From Mikania micrantha (Eukaryota > Streptophyta > Magnoliopsida > Asterales > Asteraceae): a stretch of DNA of 64,000 nucleotides. Each line of letters begins with the position of its first letter. Position 1 is the first letter of the stretch. Where the stretch lies: contig CM018690.1 of assembly GCA_009363875.1 (NCBI GenBank), forward strand, positions 32,803,445 through 32,867,444, in the 5' to 3' direction. A program made the position numbers and the translations under genes. This document shows, one piece after another, positions 1 to 13,183 of this stretch. The notes below the pieces were generated by a model. The model saw nothing but the letters and a program-made list of their open reading frames with translations, was not told the origin of the DNA and did no database searches.

Positions 1-2028
1 ACTAACGAAAACAAAATAAAATGCACGAAAAATAAAAACCTGCTATAAATCAAAGACCACTAAGAAAAATTGGGCTGAAATTGAATGACAATCTATTTAA
101 AGAGAACAAATCAAAGGAAAACATATCATACATTAATAGAATGCCATACGAGAATTGAACTCAAAAAACACCAAACACATATAATATAAAATTAAATAAC
201 AAATCGAATTAAATTTACATATATAGTGCTTTTGTAAGTGATTACACCATATAAGAATCCTAGAATATACATATATGTTCACTAATTAATACATAACATG
301 TTGATTGTAGTAGTTTAGTGTTTAAATACTATATACTATTCCTATATGTTGAGAACTTTATCCTATTATCAATAAATGCACATTCTAAAGTATGTGATGA
401 ATACACTAAATTTGCTCAAGATCTAGTTATAGTGTATCTGTGTATGCATTAGTTAATAGAGTTTAAATGAAATCTAGGAGTAGTGTATATAACAATGAAT
501 ACATTAAAGTTCCCAAAACATAGAAATGTGGATTAATCATGCATATATTAAATTATTACTCAGCAATCACAAGTAGTGTATATTCATTAATGTATCATGC
601 TAAGAATACACTAAAGTATAATAATTGACATAAATTATGTATCTTCATTATAACATATACCACAATATATATGTTTCACTTATATTATACATGATATTGT
701 CATCACGTTAACTAAAACTCATTTATGACTTGATTTTTCTTGTGTCTTTTGCAATCAAATTACACCTGATATTTCACATAATTACAAAAATGTTGATACA
801 TAATGGTTCTTATTAATAATAATCGTTCTAAAATATTAGGTATGGTTCTTAATTATTCATGTTATTTTTGTTTGTCTTTTGGATAACATATATACCAACC
901 ATACCTCAGGCTTAAACCCCCTTTTTCTACTCTGGATGAAACACTTTTTCTAGTTATGTTATCATTAAAGAACATACTGAGTTATATCAAGAAGTTTGCA
1001 TTAGACCCATAGCAAGTTTCTTTTAAAAGTTGACTTTAAGTTGTTAGAAAAGGTAAATATGTAATTGTTTGTCACTACTTTAAACTCCTTAACTAATCAA
1101 CATAGTAGTAGTAACACATACTTAGGACCGCAACCACGGCAACCTATGTTAAGGGTGTCTCTTATAAGGCATTTCTTGATAAGGGGAGTTTAGGGCGTTA
1201 AGAAACCACATCTAATGATGGGGAAGGAGATCGAGGCTAAGTCAAATGCCTCATCCCTTAGGATTCCAAAACTATGGATGAAGGTGGTCTGAAATTGATG
1301 GTCACATGTGCCTTACTTACAATTAGGGTGATGGATGTTGAATATGAGGTCATCACTCACAAGGAGGATTTAATTTCTAGAAGCACATATCAAAAGTATT
1401 CAAGATGACCAACGGTTTTAGTGTCATCCTTTAATCTTATTCCATAATAACTTTTAACTGATCCAACCTTCTCTACATAGCGTGCCTCCTTTACAAAGCC
1501 TTCTAGGTTATCTACTCGTAAAAAATGATGCTACCAAAAATGGGCTTAGTTAAAGTAGCAGGAGAAGGGTCATAAAAAGTGGAGTTGAGGCAACAAAAAC
1601 TACTCATAAGAGTGGCTCCTTCCACATCTTTCACTCATGTCTTTTGACACCTATAATATTATGTAACCGGTACAAATTGAATTACACCATTTTTTGAGCA
1701 TATACTAAAAGAGTGACTCCACTAGCAATCTTGGATGTTGAAGAAATTAAAAAGATAAAGGTGGGCACAAAGGTGTCCTTGAAAGCTCCCTCTGAGTGCA
1801 ATCAGAAGTTCAATCAGAGAGGATCTATTACATAGCTATCAAGCCAATCTTTGAGGTTTTAGAAAGAAGCTTGAAAATAAAGGAAGATTTTATTTAACAT
1901 AGAAATGAATTAGAACACTTAAACTCTCCCATTTACGAAATACTTTATTAAGGTGTAACTTAGATTTAATGAAATTATTGCTTGGGTTACCATGAGCCAA
2001 CTAACACGCTATGAATCGAAAGGTACTA
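1..2028. other. AT-rich intergenic DNA, no gene recognised
   Basis: No ORF with recognisable protein features is visible. The stretch 1130-1800 is less AT-rich and might be a decayed transposon internal region, but I see no motif in it to name a family. Confidence 0.5.
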
Positions 2029-2360
2029 TGTTACATCCTGACCGATGGTGGAATACGTCGGAGCGCGAGTTTGATTGTTCATTAGCTTATGGTGTTATTA
2101 TAATGTTTCAATATTTAATCCATCACTATTACAAAACAACCACAACATTCATGAATCACAAGCAAAACATTACATGAATTGAATATTCAAAGTGTTACAA
2201 TTGAAATGTCTAAACAATTGATCTAACATGTTAAACTATGTCACTAGCCTATCTTATGTCTTCATCATGCCTCCTTAGCCTGTTACACACATAAAATAAG
2301 AGTTTGTTAACTATTTGCATATAATTTGAATAACACATATAAAAAGAAATGCAACCTATA
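2029..2360 (+). repeat. LTR-family fragment (TGTTACATCCTGACCG type)
   Basis: The sequence from TGTTACATCCTGACCGATGG onward matches the start of the LTR-like units at 7949 and 61039. It shares the order 'gaccgatggnggaat', 'cattagcttatggtg', and 'cttatgtcttcatcat..cct..cctgttac'. It is more diverged than the 7949 copy, and I could not find a right end or a target-site duplication. It is probably an old solo LTR or truncated LTR; transcriptional direction is not established, so the strand given is only that of the TG start. Confidence 0.5.
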
Positions 2361-3416
2361 GCCTACCTAGGATATGTATCTTATGCATAGTATGAATACA
2401 AGTTTGAATAAATAGAATGAACAACCATAACTTGTTTCCAAACAAGTATCCTTAAAACATGTTAATTCAAGCATTGATTAGTGATTGAGGAAGCAAAACT
2501 ATCTACTTACCCTAAAGTTTAAGTAACAAAGTCTTATCAATTCTAAAGTTCACAGTTCAAGATCCTATAACTGTGGCATTCTCATGAAAGTCCTATTTGA
2601 ATGAATCTAAGTTTAAATGGTTTCATTTGAATATTTATTTCTTAATTAAAAAAAATAAATATTCTTGTTTGAATTTGAATAATGTATCGTATTTTGTATA
2701 TCACATTCTACTCATTTGTTTTTGATTCACAAGTTCAATTGCTTAAAATAAAGTTTAACCTTTATGTGTACATGTATTTGTTTTAAGAATTCATGAACGA
2801 TTATTTTGAATATTATATACAGAAAAATAAAAATTTTATTGAATAAATAATATATTTGAAATATTTGTTAAAGATTATAATTATTACTTAGAATGATATT
2901 TAAAATTATTACTTTTTTTGTTTATATAAAACCTGGTCCTAAAATATTAATTTGTTTATAAAAGTTTTTGATTTTTGTTCAACCAAATAGTTTGTTTAAA
3001 TAAATAATTTATTTAATAATTAGTTTAAACAAAGTATATTTTCTAAAATAGTCTTAGTATTTCAAAACAATAAATAAGCTTTTAATAATTTAATTTAACA
3101 TTTTCTTTTAAGATTTGTTAATTAAAAATTTTAATATGTATCACTAAATTTTTTTAAAGTTTTAGGATAATACTAAAATTTATACTTTTCTGATTAAAAT
3201 GATTCTATAAAATTTTTTGAGTTTTGAATTCATTTAATATGTTTTTTTCTTTTATAAACAACTATTTTAATTAAGAAAAAATGAATTAAATATGAACATG
3301 AAAGTAATTAAACTTTATGAGTTTGTTAGAAATAAATTTTATAAATTTTTGGAACTTTAAAAATAAGAGTCATGGATGAAAAATGGATAGAAACGACCAA
3401 AAACCGGTTTAGGGAG
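2361..3416. other. AT-rich DNA, nothing recognised
   Basis: Very AT-rich, with long A/T runs and no coding potential. The beginning may be the continuation of the LTR fragment to its left. Confidence 0.4.
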
Positions 3417-3560
3417 CTACCCCCATGTTTCGAACTTGTGCCATCTCCCCAGCCGGCGACCACTTACCGTTGGGCTGGGGATAGGGTTGTAAACGAACCG
3501 AACGAGCACGAACGAGCTCTTGTTCGTGTTCGTTCGTTTAACTTTTAACTTGTTCATGAT
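3417..3560. repeat. GAACGAGC-rich repeat, hAT-like remnant
   Basis: A block reading 'ggttgtaaacgaaccgaac' followed by repeated 'gaacgagc' and 'gttcgttcg' units. This composition is like the interior and end of short non-autonomous hAT-type elements of plants, and resembles the GAGCCGAGC elements at 34990 and 37573. No terminal inverted repeat pair or TSD was located, so this is a tentative call. Confidence 0.3.
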
Positions 3561-4093
3561 CGAACGAAAATTCTTGTTTGTTGAAATTTTCTTGATTTCA
3601 ATCATTGATATACAGTCTTTTAAATCGCCCTCGTTCCCTATGAACCCTAGATTCAAAAAGCGATCCAATTCGGTTGATATCGTGATCTTGAGCCAATAAT
3701 ATTATGGGGCTTTTGTTCCTTAGATCAAAACGAGTAGATTGATATAAGATTTACCTTGATATTGATTCTAATCAATGGAGTTTGATCGGGTTATCGCTCA
3801 TATGAAAGTCGCTAGTTCGATCCGAAGAAGGAGAGCATCCCAGATAAAGTTTTTGGTACTCAAAGAATCAGAAGAAAGTCGTGAATGATTCTGAATACTT
3901 AATTTTGTTTATTGTATCTCGTTTAGTTAATTTGGATTCAATATCCTTACGAATCTTGCTATAGCCGTCACACACAAATATTCTTATTCATTTTTGGAAT
4001 TATTTACATGTTTAGAGTCGTGATTGATGGGGTAATCCGTTGTTAATTGAAATTTGAATTAAAAATCACTCTAGGATTGATTTTTGAAATAAA
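3561..4093. other. No feature recognised
   Basis: Moderate AT content, no convincing ORF or repeat boundary. It lies between the GAACGAGC block and LTR-like DNA. Confidence 0.4.
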
Positions 4094-5740
4094 CCAGTAA
4101 GTGATGCAAGCGGTCCTTACCCTAAAAATAAGATAATTAAAACTGTCTAACCTAAGCTAAAGACACTATAACTAATCCTAGACCTAGACTCGACCTAAAC
4201 ACCTAGTTAAAATTGGAAATCGTAAACTAGACCGCTACGTAGGCAAGTGTACCTATCGGCTATCGGTGACAGTATAGCTTGTGGAAGACCGGATATCGAA
4301 CCCTAAGGACACTAGTTTAACAAATTAACCTAGACTGTAAACAAATAAAGTAAAAGAGGGGGGTTTTGATGCAACTTCTAAAAACCTAATTGAGACTTAA
4401 ACTAATTAACTAACTATAATTAAAGACTAACTATTGAAAAACTCACTGAACTAACACTGGAATTGTGAAATGGATACGAACTCCAAACAGGATAAACTAG
4501 TACACCTAGAATTAAAAATAAAATTAAAATAAAATAAAAAACTGAAAATTGTGGTCCGGACGCCTGGGCACCAGTCACGTGAGCCAGGCTGTGCGCCTAG
4601 GGCGAGGGCTACCAGAAAAAACGAAATCCGGCCACTCTGAGGCTATCCGGACCATTTCCTGTCCAAAATCACAGTTCTACTCTAAACTAGTCTAATCTAA
4701 CCTAATCTAGAATTCGAAATAACGAGAAAAATGGGTTACCGATGTTGAGCGAGAGATGGTGGTGGTGACTAGTGATGGCAGCGACCGGAAACAACTTGAT
4801 GATGGCTGTTCTCGGCTATGGTGATGGTGGTTGCCCAAAGATGATGGTTGATGGTGCGGCGGTATGGAGACTGAACACGACGGTGGAACGGTGGCAGAAG
4901 TGGTGAGGGGGGAGATGCTTCTGGTGGCGGCGGTGGTGAGGCTGTGCAGAACAGGGTGGGGTGCGGTGGTTGGAAACGGTGGTAGATGTGGGTGTTTGTG
5001 GTTGTAGACGGTGGTGAAAAGTGGTGGTTAGGGGTGGTGTCGACCGAAGTGATATTATATATATATTTTTTCAAAATCTTTGGACTCACGCACACCGTTC
5101 CAAACCAAGTAGTGGTTCCAGGCGATGCGCTTAGCTTTTAAAATTTCAAATCCTGGAAACAATCCGTGCGTACCACCCCAGGTGTGATGCCCGTGTTGGG
5201 CGTAGCGCCTAGGGTTCATTTTTTTGTTTTTGATTTTTTTTATGACGACTAATTCTAAATTAAAGAAGTTTTAATGAAAATTAAACTAATTAAATTTTAA
5301 AACTAAGTTAATTCCTAACTATAACTAATGAAATAAAACTTAAATATAATTAAAACGAAATTTATACTAGTGGAAATAAACTAAATTCTAATACTAAAAT
5401 GAAAATTGAAATAGAATAAACTAAATTAAACACTAACATTTTAATACTAGATACTTTCTACTAAAACCTAACAAAGATTTAACTAAAATCAAAGTAAACC
5501 GAGTTAATAATCGGTGATGCATACGTGATCAGATTTTAATGTCTGGTATGGTAATCAACAGTTCGAAATGGTGATTCGAATGTACGTCACCAATATGACG
5601 ATACCCATACTTGAATCTGATATAGTCGTTTAAGCATAGATGCATCCCCAATTACATAAGACTTAATACACTAAACTAAAGTACTTAACTAAAATTATTT
5701 ACAATATATACAAGTTTGGCCGAAGCCCAAATCCCTAATC
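4094..5740. repeat. LTR-like or non-coding DNA flanking an Athila-lineage pol
   Basis: This lies immediately 3' (minus sense) of the Athila-lineage integrase C-terminus. It begins TGATGCAAGCGGTCC and includes 'ggcaagtgtacctatcgg', a type of sequence I associate with LTRs of Tat/Athila elements. It has GGT-rich low-complexity DNA near 4750-5040 and GC-rich 'caggcgatgcgc'/'gcgcctaggg' motifs near 4560-4610 and 5110-5210. No matching partner LTR or TSD was found, so the exact boundary is not supported. Confidence 0.35.
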
Positions 5741-6345
5741 TGCTCAGGATTTGAGGAGAACAACATCCTCATCTGATGGTACCAGACCTTCAATGTAGGT
5801 CTTCAAACGGTGCCCATTCACCTTCCATGTATGGTCCCCAGACTCTAATTCAACCACACTATGCGGGAATTCCTCACGAACAACAAAAGGGTCTCTCCAC
5901 TGTGACTTTAGTTTTCCTAGGAAAAGCTTAAGTCTCGAGTCATAAACCAGCACTCGATCGCCCTTCTCAAATTCCTTAGCCTTATTTAACCTCCGGTCGT
6001 GCAGCGCCTTTGTGCGCTCTTTGTAATTCCACGACCAAGCGTACGCCTCATTGCGTACCTCATCCAACTCATGAACCTAGAGAAACCGGTGCTTGGCGTC
6101 CTTAGACAAATCCAAGTTCACGGCTTTCAAAGCCCAAAAGGCCTTGTGCTCAAGCTCGACCGAAAGATGACAGGCTTTACCATAAACCATCCGATAAGGG
6201 GTTGTCCCAATCGGATTCTTGAACGTGGTCCTGAAAGCTCACAACACGTCATATAATTTGTTAGCCCAATCCTTCCTACTGTGGCCGACAGTCTTCTCCA
6301 AGATCCTCTTCACCCCTCGATTAGCGCTCTCAACCTGACCGCTAG
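5741..6345 (-). pseudogene. Athila-lineage Ty3/gypsy pol: end of integrase (part 2, downstream)
   Basis: Reading on the minus strand from 6345, the frame starts just after the integrase core ('GQVE.ANRGVKRILEKTVG'-like). It continues into the integrase C-terminal region with 'RRLNKAKEFEKGDRVLVYDS' and 'VNGHRLKTYIEG', and ends at 5744. The open part is 5744-6067 (107 codons). Two in-frame stops interrupt it upstream, near 6078 and 6237. The missing upstream part resumes at 11821, on the other side of the insertion at 6346-11820: the duplicated GCTAG at the two junctions is the TSD. A dead pol fragment; assignment to the Athila/Tat side of Ty3/gypsy rests on motif resemblance to known family members. 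Confidence 0.8.
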
Positions 6346-7469
6346 TGTGACATTTGTCGCAAACTCAGGTTTGACTTTGACTAAGACTTGACTGCTTATT
6401 TGACTTGAATTACAAATTGTAAATCTTTGAAATCCTACACCTAGCTAAAAGCTATTAGTATGGTGTAAGGGTAATCTTTTACATGTACTGGAAGATAAAG
6501 AAGCTGCACTTGTTGAGTTATTCAACTCCAAACATACAACGTGATGCAAGTAAACTTTACAAGTAACACAGTAATAGATATTAAAATTTATATCTATTGA
6601 AATACAATTTTCAACGTATGTGGGTTTTATAGAAATGATACCCGATATGATTAAGTGTACTAGACTCTAATGAACAACTTGTTAATAAATTTTAATATTT
6701 ATTATTAAATTTAAGTTATTGAGTCTAGCAAAGAATTATTTTTATTTAAACACACGATGTTGCATTTGGTTATTTTTGAGATTTCAGCACTGTTTGGCGG
6801 TGTAATATCCGAAAACGAACGTTGGTAACGACTCGGTTAGCGAATTTAGTGGATATGCTTGGATTAGCATAACATAATAAATTATAAATGAATAACTTGA
6901 GTTAACAATGAAAAACCATAATTTTAGAGTTAACCGTTGACTTTTCAGACAACAGACAATGGGGTTAATTAACCAAATGACATCTAAGGTCATTGTTGTT
7001 AACTAAAATTTAATTATTTTAGTTAGATTAAATATTCTAGTAATTTTAGAATAAAAAGCGCGTTTAAATTTAAATATCCGGTACGAGGTTTACACATCGT
7101 AGGACTCAGATTATACATGTTTTTACCTAGATTAAACAAGGAATTGACATGTGTAATACACTTGTGAAATTGTGGAAGATACAAGATTTCTACAAATCTT
7201 TCAAAAATCCAATCTCATCATTTTACAAGTCACATTTTCTCTCTCTCATCTCTCTCCTAACGTCACCCTCTCTCTCTACATATCTCCATTTTTGATTGTT
7301 TTAAACTTCACCTACTTCAATTATTGGTGTTCTTGAAAGATTTTTAGAGTTTTTTTCATGAAACCACCCATTGTCAAGCACACTAAGGTAAACCTCTTCA
7401 CATGTTATGGGTTTTTACATAAAGTTGTTCACCTAAGATTTTGATTTTTAAACAAATAGGTTTTTGGTA

Positions 7470-7948
7470 TAAAAGATGAAAATGTGTGTATATGAAGGCA
7501 TGCATGTGTTTGTCGTAAATGTGCGTAGCGTGTGTCGGGAACATATATGTACATACGTATGTGTGTGTCATAACATGTATATATGTGTATACGATTTCTT
7601 TCATGATACAACAACCTTACCCAGTATATTCTCACTTTTCAGTAGGGTCTGAGGGGGGAAGAGTAGATACTAAAATAACGTTAAAATTAGTGCACTTTTA
7701 CTTTTGCCTCTTAAGGGCCCACACATATATACATTATATGCGTGCACCGCAAATGGGGCGTGATTTCGTTCATGATATACATGTAATGTATTTTGAATAA
7801 TGATAAATATCACATGCATGTACATGGATGTGTATGTACATAAGATTTATCCACATGCATGTGTGTATGTATATGGGTGAGCATGATTTTGATCTTACAT
7901 GCATGCATGTGTATGGATACATACATATATGTGTGTGTATACGTATGA
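7470..7948. repeat. TGTATG/CATG-rich low-complexity DNA with a LINE 3'-end fragment
   Basis: Interleaved TGTA, CATG and TGTGTG tracts make up most of this stretch. On the minus strand, about 7605-7655 reads as the 3' end seen elsewhere ('cagaccctactgaaaagtg', 'gaatatactgggtaaggttg'). About 7660-7790 is an inverted copy of 23502-23590, sharing 'gtgcactaattttaacgtta' and 'gggccc'. It is therefore a partial, internally deleted copy of the repeat at 23502-23760. Confidence 0.6.
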
Positions 7949-9831
7949 TGTCACACCCCGACCGACGACAGAATACGTCGGGACGCGAGCTTGACTGTTC
8001 ATTAGCTCATGGTGCTATTAATTAGTTTGAATAATTAATGCAACAATATCAAAGATTTAACAAACATTACTTCATATTGAATCAAACATTCATTACACTG
8101 TTTACAAAGTCAAAATACATAAGTTGAATAAGTCTACATTGTATAAATTTAAAACTAGGTCTATTAGCATAAACTTATCCTATGTCTTCATCATTGCATC
8201 CACCTAACCTGTTACATATGGAAAATAAAGATTTTGTCAACTATTTGCATAATTGGTGAGTAACCCATACAGTTCATGTAGTATACGTATGAAAAACTGA
8301 TGCAATTCAATTAGACTACAAAGTTTAAACTTTGGCATGCATATCCTACTGGTTTGCAATTAAGTTTATAAAATATCTCGTCTCGAAGCTAGTATCAATA
8401 CTTAGCTAAAAAGCTTAGTATATCTACAAGTCTGCAATTGTTTATATCGTCTTCAAACTCGTTCAATACAAAGCACAAAGCTAAGTATAATCACAAGTCT
8501 GCCCATGATTGTACTTTTTGCCTTTTGATCACATTTGACCTAAGTCAAAGCGAATGTGGTATCTAACACACGTTAGGCTACTCGGTATTGAATAACATAG
8601 AATAACATAAAATCACAAAGCAAATTGCATCTATAGAATTTGACTGTAGAATAACTTAGTTTTGAATACTGGCATATGTAACATCCTAAAAGTACAAAAT
8701 GTAAAAGGAGTATAGAATTACTCACATTAATGGTGCTCGAGAAAATTGGTATAATGAAGAATCAAGTTCAACAGTTTAATCAAACTGGATGCCCTGAGGA
8801 TTGAACGTGTGTGGCCAGATAGCAGCTCAAAGGAACAACTATGTAATCCGAATACAAACGTGGTTCAACCTAGTCAAACGAATGCAACGAGAAAGAGTAA
8901 ACATTATGCTAAGCATAGCTTAAATGAACGGACGTCATGGGCCGAACTTGTTGGCCTAACTAGCCTATACAAGACTACACCAACTCTAAAGGCGACCTAA
9001 ACTAGGCAACGTAAACGAGCCTAATGCCGACAACTAATAACCTAAGCTCAACTACTTAGACTAAGAAAAAATAAATAAATGGATAATGGAAAGAAGAAAA
9101 AGAAAATTACCTTAAAGAAACTTTACAGACGAGACAATCTCGAAACGCAACACCTCCTCGTCAAGAGCATGAAATAAAACTACTACGTTCAACATACAAT
9201 GGGTGTTGAACTTGTAGAATCACAAAAAATTGGTTATTCTACTTGTTTATTCTCAACTAGGAGTTGCAAAGCTATAAGGGACCAAGCAAGGATATTTATA
9301 GGTGTTTCAAGGGGAAAAGTATTGGTTTCTTGGGCGATGTGGGATGAATTTTAAAGAAATTCGCGTCTTGTAATCGTCAAGAAACATCAAACTTGTTTTC
9401 GCGATTCTCGCTTCGTTATAACTCCGTTTTGCGCACGGTTTTCACCCACGTTCATCATTTTCAGAGTACTATCATATGGAAGAGAGTAATCCAACATTTA
9501 TGGTGTCGAGAATTGTGTTTAAACTTTGGATATTGGCATGAGTCAAGGGTTACGTTCTCAAATTTTTTGTTTGTGATTCTTGCTTCGTTTGGGCTCGATT
9601 TTATGCAACGTTTGAATTCAGTTTCTTTTTAGTATACTATTATATCTAGAAGATTTGGATGGTTCAAAATGTTAGTTCGAGGATGAGGAAATGTTGGCTA
9701 AATAGCCACCCGAAAGCTATCTTATGTCAAAACTACGAATACAACTATCCAAAGCATGTTATAAACTTTGTTTTATTATGTACGAATATAATTATAATTC
9801 AAATAGAAAATTGAAAACCACGGGGATTACA
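7949..9831 (+). mobile_element. Solo LTR nested in the 6346-11820 LTR
   Basis: It starts TGTCACACCCCGACCGACGA and ends CACGGGGATTACA, flanked by a perfect 5-bp duplication TATGA (7944-7948 and 9832-9836). It is 1883 bp with no pol-like ORF, so a solo LTR is the simplest reading. Its first several hundred bases are related to the copies at 2029 and 61039. The 3' end is a diverged counterpart of the inverted start, so it is not very recent. Strand is nominal. Confidence 0.72.
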
Positions 9832-9866
9832 TATGAATTCTTATTTCATGTATACATGTGTATGAG

Positions 9867-9901
<35 letters not shown>

Positions 9902-11820
9902 GTATTCGAAAATATGACATGCATGTATAATTATATGTATGCATGCATGGGTTTTACATATAATTATTTTTAAATATTATTAAGTTGAAAAGTAATATTT
10001 TATGAAATTATGAGATATGATTTTTAACTTCTAATATACTTAAAAATATGAACATATTTTTTATGAAAAATTACAAAGGATGGTTAGATAACCATAATTT
10101 TTATTACCTAAAAAAATGGGTGTTTTAATAAGTTTAAGTACTTTGGAAGTGGGTTTTCTATAAAATAATTTTTGGGCAGATTTATATCAGTAAAATATAA
10201 TGATTTATATTATATTTGAGGTATAAAATTTAATGGATTCAAAAGTATATTTATATGATGGTCATTAGTGACCGAAATACGGGATTTGGACGACTTTTTA
10301 ACATGTGAAAAGGCTTCTTCTGTAAATCTGAGTTTGAGCAGAATTTTCATGCAATTTTTATGTTAAAAATTAATGATTTATGTTATATAAGCATTTAGTT
10401 ATAAGTATAAAAGGTTATGCTTGAAAACTATGCTCGAAAACGGCGTAAACGGTATATTTACGCGTATAAATGACACAAACTTTGTAACTGACAATAAATT
10501 TCGTATAAAAATAAGTAAATTATACTTATTATTAAGTGTTAAAAGCAACTTGAGTAATAATGCATGCTTTGTATGTGTTTTTGGTTTGTTTTTGTTGTTA
10601 TGAAAATGGTAAAATACTGAGTATTTACTATTTTTGACAAATAAATAAGTTGGTAGTTAAAATAGATTTTTTTAACAAAATAACTTAATTTATTTATGAA
10701 TTTTACGTGCTTAAAACATTAACTAATAATATATGAATAAATAACTAAATTCGAGTCACCAACGGGTCGTTTGGATGAAATCTGTTTTTCTAAGATGGAA
10801 TATTTTCTGAGTCTAGTAGACTGGATGAGCAACTTACATGATAGACTTGTGTATATATTGTAACGTGTCCCTTGGGTTTTAGGGCGCACGAGAATTCAGT
10901 ATTGTTGTTTGAGAATCTCCTTGGCTAGCAGGAACGCAGTTAAGATGAGTTCATAGCCCCCGTTACTACTTTTGCTTTCAAACTCGGGGTGGAAAACACA
11001 TTGACAAAATGAGACAAGTTTTACTATTAATATTATGCCTCAGTTTTCATGTGACTTTGTTATGAATTGTACTTACATGAGTAGGCAATGGATTTTTTTA
11101 TACAATACATTATCGTAAGTCCCACACCATCACAATCATTTAACTCGCGAGGAGAGCCGGTGGACAGGTATTGGATAGATCTATTCGGGGCTAACAACCC
11201 TCACCTATGGTTTGGTCGCGCCAACCAACGCTTTGTTGTAGGAAAGTAGGTGAATATACTCCTCACGATTTTTGGTGTATTGATATCCATTATGGATTTT
11301 TATGTGACAATTGCCGTGTGCAATTGTCTCTGGGCAGACAAGGCAGAGGTTTGATTGTGAGCTCATGTTATTTACTTTCACATACATTCGATCTTGATAT
11401 ACTTGGCATATAACTGCGCGCATATTATTACATTTTTATTGAGACAAACCTGTGAACTCACCAAATTTTTAGTTGACACTTTTAAGTGTGTTTTCCAGGT
11501 AAATGACAATTTATAATGACAAGGATGTATTAGTACATCAAGACAAGTTTTTATGAAGACGGTTACTATATGTTTCTTTATTATTAGGAAATTATTTATT
11601 GTTACTATCTCGGGTTGTAAATTGTGCCTGTGTTATTTGTTGTTCATGTACTTGTTTGTATTTAATTTAGTACTACTAGAACCTATAATGTGACATGCAT
11701 ACTTAGACAAATTGTCGAACGTATGTCTAGGTACATTTAATGAAGTATTTTATTAAACTGATGTGGTATGACATACGATCGGTCGCATTCCCACGTTTCC
11801 GTCAAAGGCAGGGTGTGACA

Positions 11821-13183
11821 GCTAGTTTGTGGATGATAGGCGGTTGACAATCGATGGGTGACCCCATACTTTGCTAACACCTTCTCCATTTGGGCATTGC
11901 AGAAATGCGTGCCTCGGTCACTGATCAACGCCTTCGGGGTCCCAAACCTACAGAAAAGATGTTTCAGAAATCTCACCACCACTCGTGCATCAGTGGGGAG
12001 TGCTTGTGCCTCAACCCACTTCGAAACATAGTCAATCGCGACGAGGATGTACCTATTCCCTCGCAAAGCAGGGAAAGGTCCCATGAAGTCAATGCCCCAG
12101 ATATCAAACACTTCAACAACCTGAATCGAGGGCTGGGGCATCTCATTCTTGGATGAGATGTTTCCTGTTCTTTGACAGGCATCACACTTTCTAACTAGAT
12201 CGTGAGCATCCTTAAATACAGTGGGCCCATAGAAACTGGAATCGAATACCTTCTTCGCGGTGGAAGTAGGTCAATGATGGCCACTGGTCAGCCCCTCGTG
12301 ACAATGTCTAAGGATCTCTAAACCCTCCTCCTGACTCACACATCTCCTAAACACCTGATCTGCACCCACACGAAAGAGATAAGGTGCAACCCAGATGTAG
12401 TGCCTCGTGTCGGCAAAAAACTTCTTGTGTTACTCGGATGTCAATCCTTTAAGAAGGAAACCATTGGCTAAGTAATTAACAATGTCAGAAAACCATGGCA
12501 ATCCCTCATCAAGCTTCTCCGTGCGGCAGATATCCTCAATCCCTACGCTCATCAGCGTCTCCTGGGGAAACCTATCCCTCATTGCACCCTCGCGAATCAA
12601 CTCTCTTTCCGGATCCTCTAGCCTAGACAAATGATCAGTGGCTACATTCTTAGCACCCTTCTTGTCTTTGATCTCGATATCAAACTCGGACAGAAGGAGG
12701 ATCCACCGAATCAACCTTGGCTTCGCGTCCTTTTTCACAAAAAGGTGTCGCAAAGCCGCATGATCGGTATAGACAATTGTCTTGAAGAGGACGAAATAAG
12801 ACCTAAACTTATCAAATGCGTAGACAACCGCCAACAACTCCTTCTCAGTCGTCGTGTAATTCTCCGGGGCGGCGTCTAAGGTCCTACTCGCATAATAGAT
12901 CGGGTGGAAGTGCTTTTCCACCCTCTGTCCCAAGACAGCCCCCACTGCGAAATCGCTTGCATCACACATGAGCTTGAAAAGTCGGCTCCAATCGGGGGCT
13001 ATCAAAATAGGCGCACTCACCGATATCTCCTTCAAATACTCGAAGGCTCTCAAACACTCATAATCAAACACAAACTCCACATCCTTCTCAAGAAGACGAG
13101 TAATAGGTCAGGTAATCTTAGAGAAACCCTTATGAAACTCCTGTAGAAACCCGCATGACCTAGAAAGCTACGAACAACTTTAA
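11821..13183 (-). pseudogene. Athila-lineage Ty3/gypsy pol: RNase H and integrase (part 1, upstream)
   Basis: On the minus strand, 13183-13140 still encodes the end of the reverse transcriptase region ('VVRSFLGHAGFY'). The open frame 13080-12430 (216 codons) carries RNase H motifs: 'LMCDASDFAVGAVLGQR', 'YYASRTL', 'TTTEKELLAVVYAFDKFRSY', 'YTDHAALRHLF' and 'DHLSRLE'. A zinc-finger remnant ('KCDACQRTGN') lies near 12150-12200. The frame 12141-11821 carries the integrase core ('DIWGIDFMGPFP', 'SDRGTHF', 'STAYHPQTS'). It then breaks at the GCTAG duplication where the 5.5-kb LTR inserted, and continues at 6345. Most of the reverse transcriptase, protease and gag are missing to the right of about 13183. 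A decayed, non-functional copy. Confidence 0.85.

Larger units (their letters stand above)
6346..11820 (+). mobile_element. Solo LTR (about 3.6 kb) interrupted by a second solo LTR
   Basis: The inserted block starts TGTGACATTTG and ends AGGGTGTGACA. It is flanked by the perfect 5-bp duplication GCTAG (6341-6345 and 11821-11825), and it splits an integrase reading frame that continues on both sides. No retroelement coding region is visible inside, so it fits a solo LTR. After removing the nested 7949-9831 insertion and one TSD copy, about 3.59 kb remains. Its right part ('cctgtgaactcacca', then 'gttgacac') resembles the right part of the LTR at 40735-53175, suggesting the same family. It also carries a fragment of a LINE 3' end (about 7605-7655). 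Strand is nominal. Confidence 0.8.

Noticed and set aside
4769..5095. 108-codon minus-strand ORF rich in His/Pro/Ser/Thr
   Set aside because: Results from the GGT-rich low-complexity stretch in LTR-like DNA.
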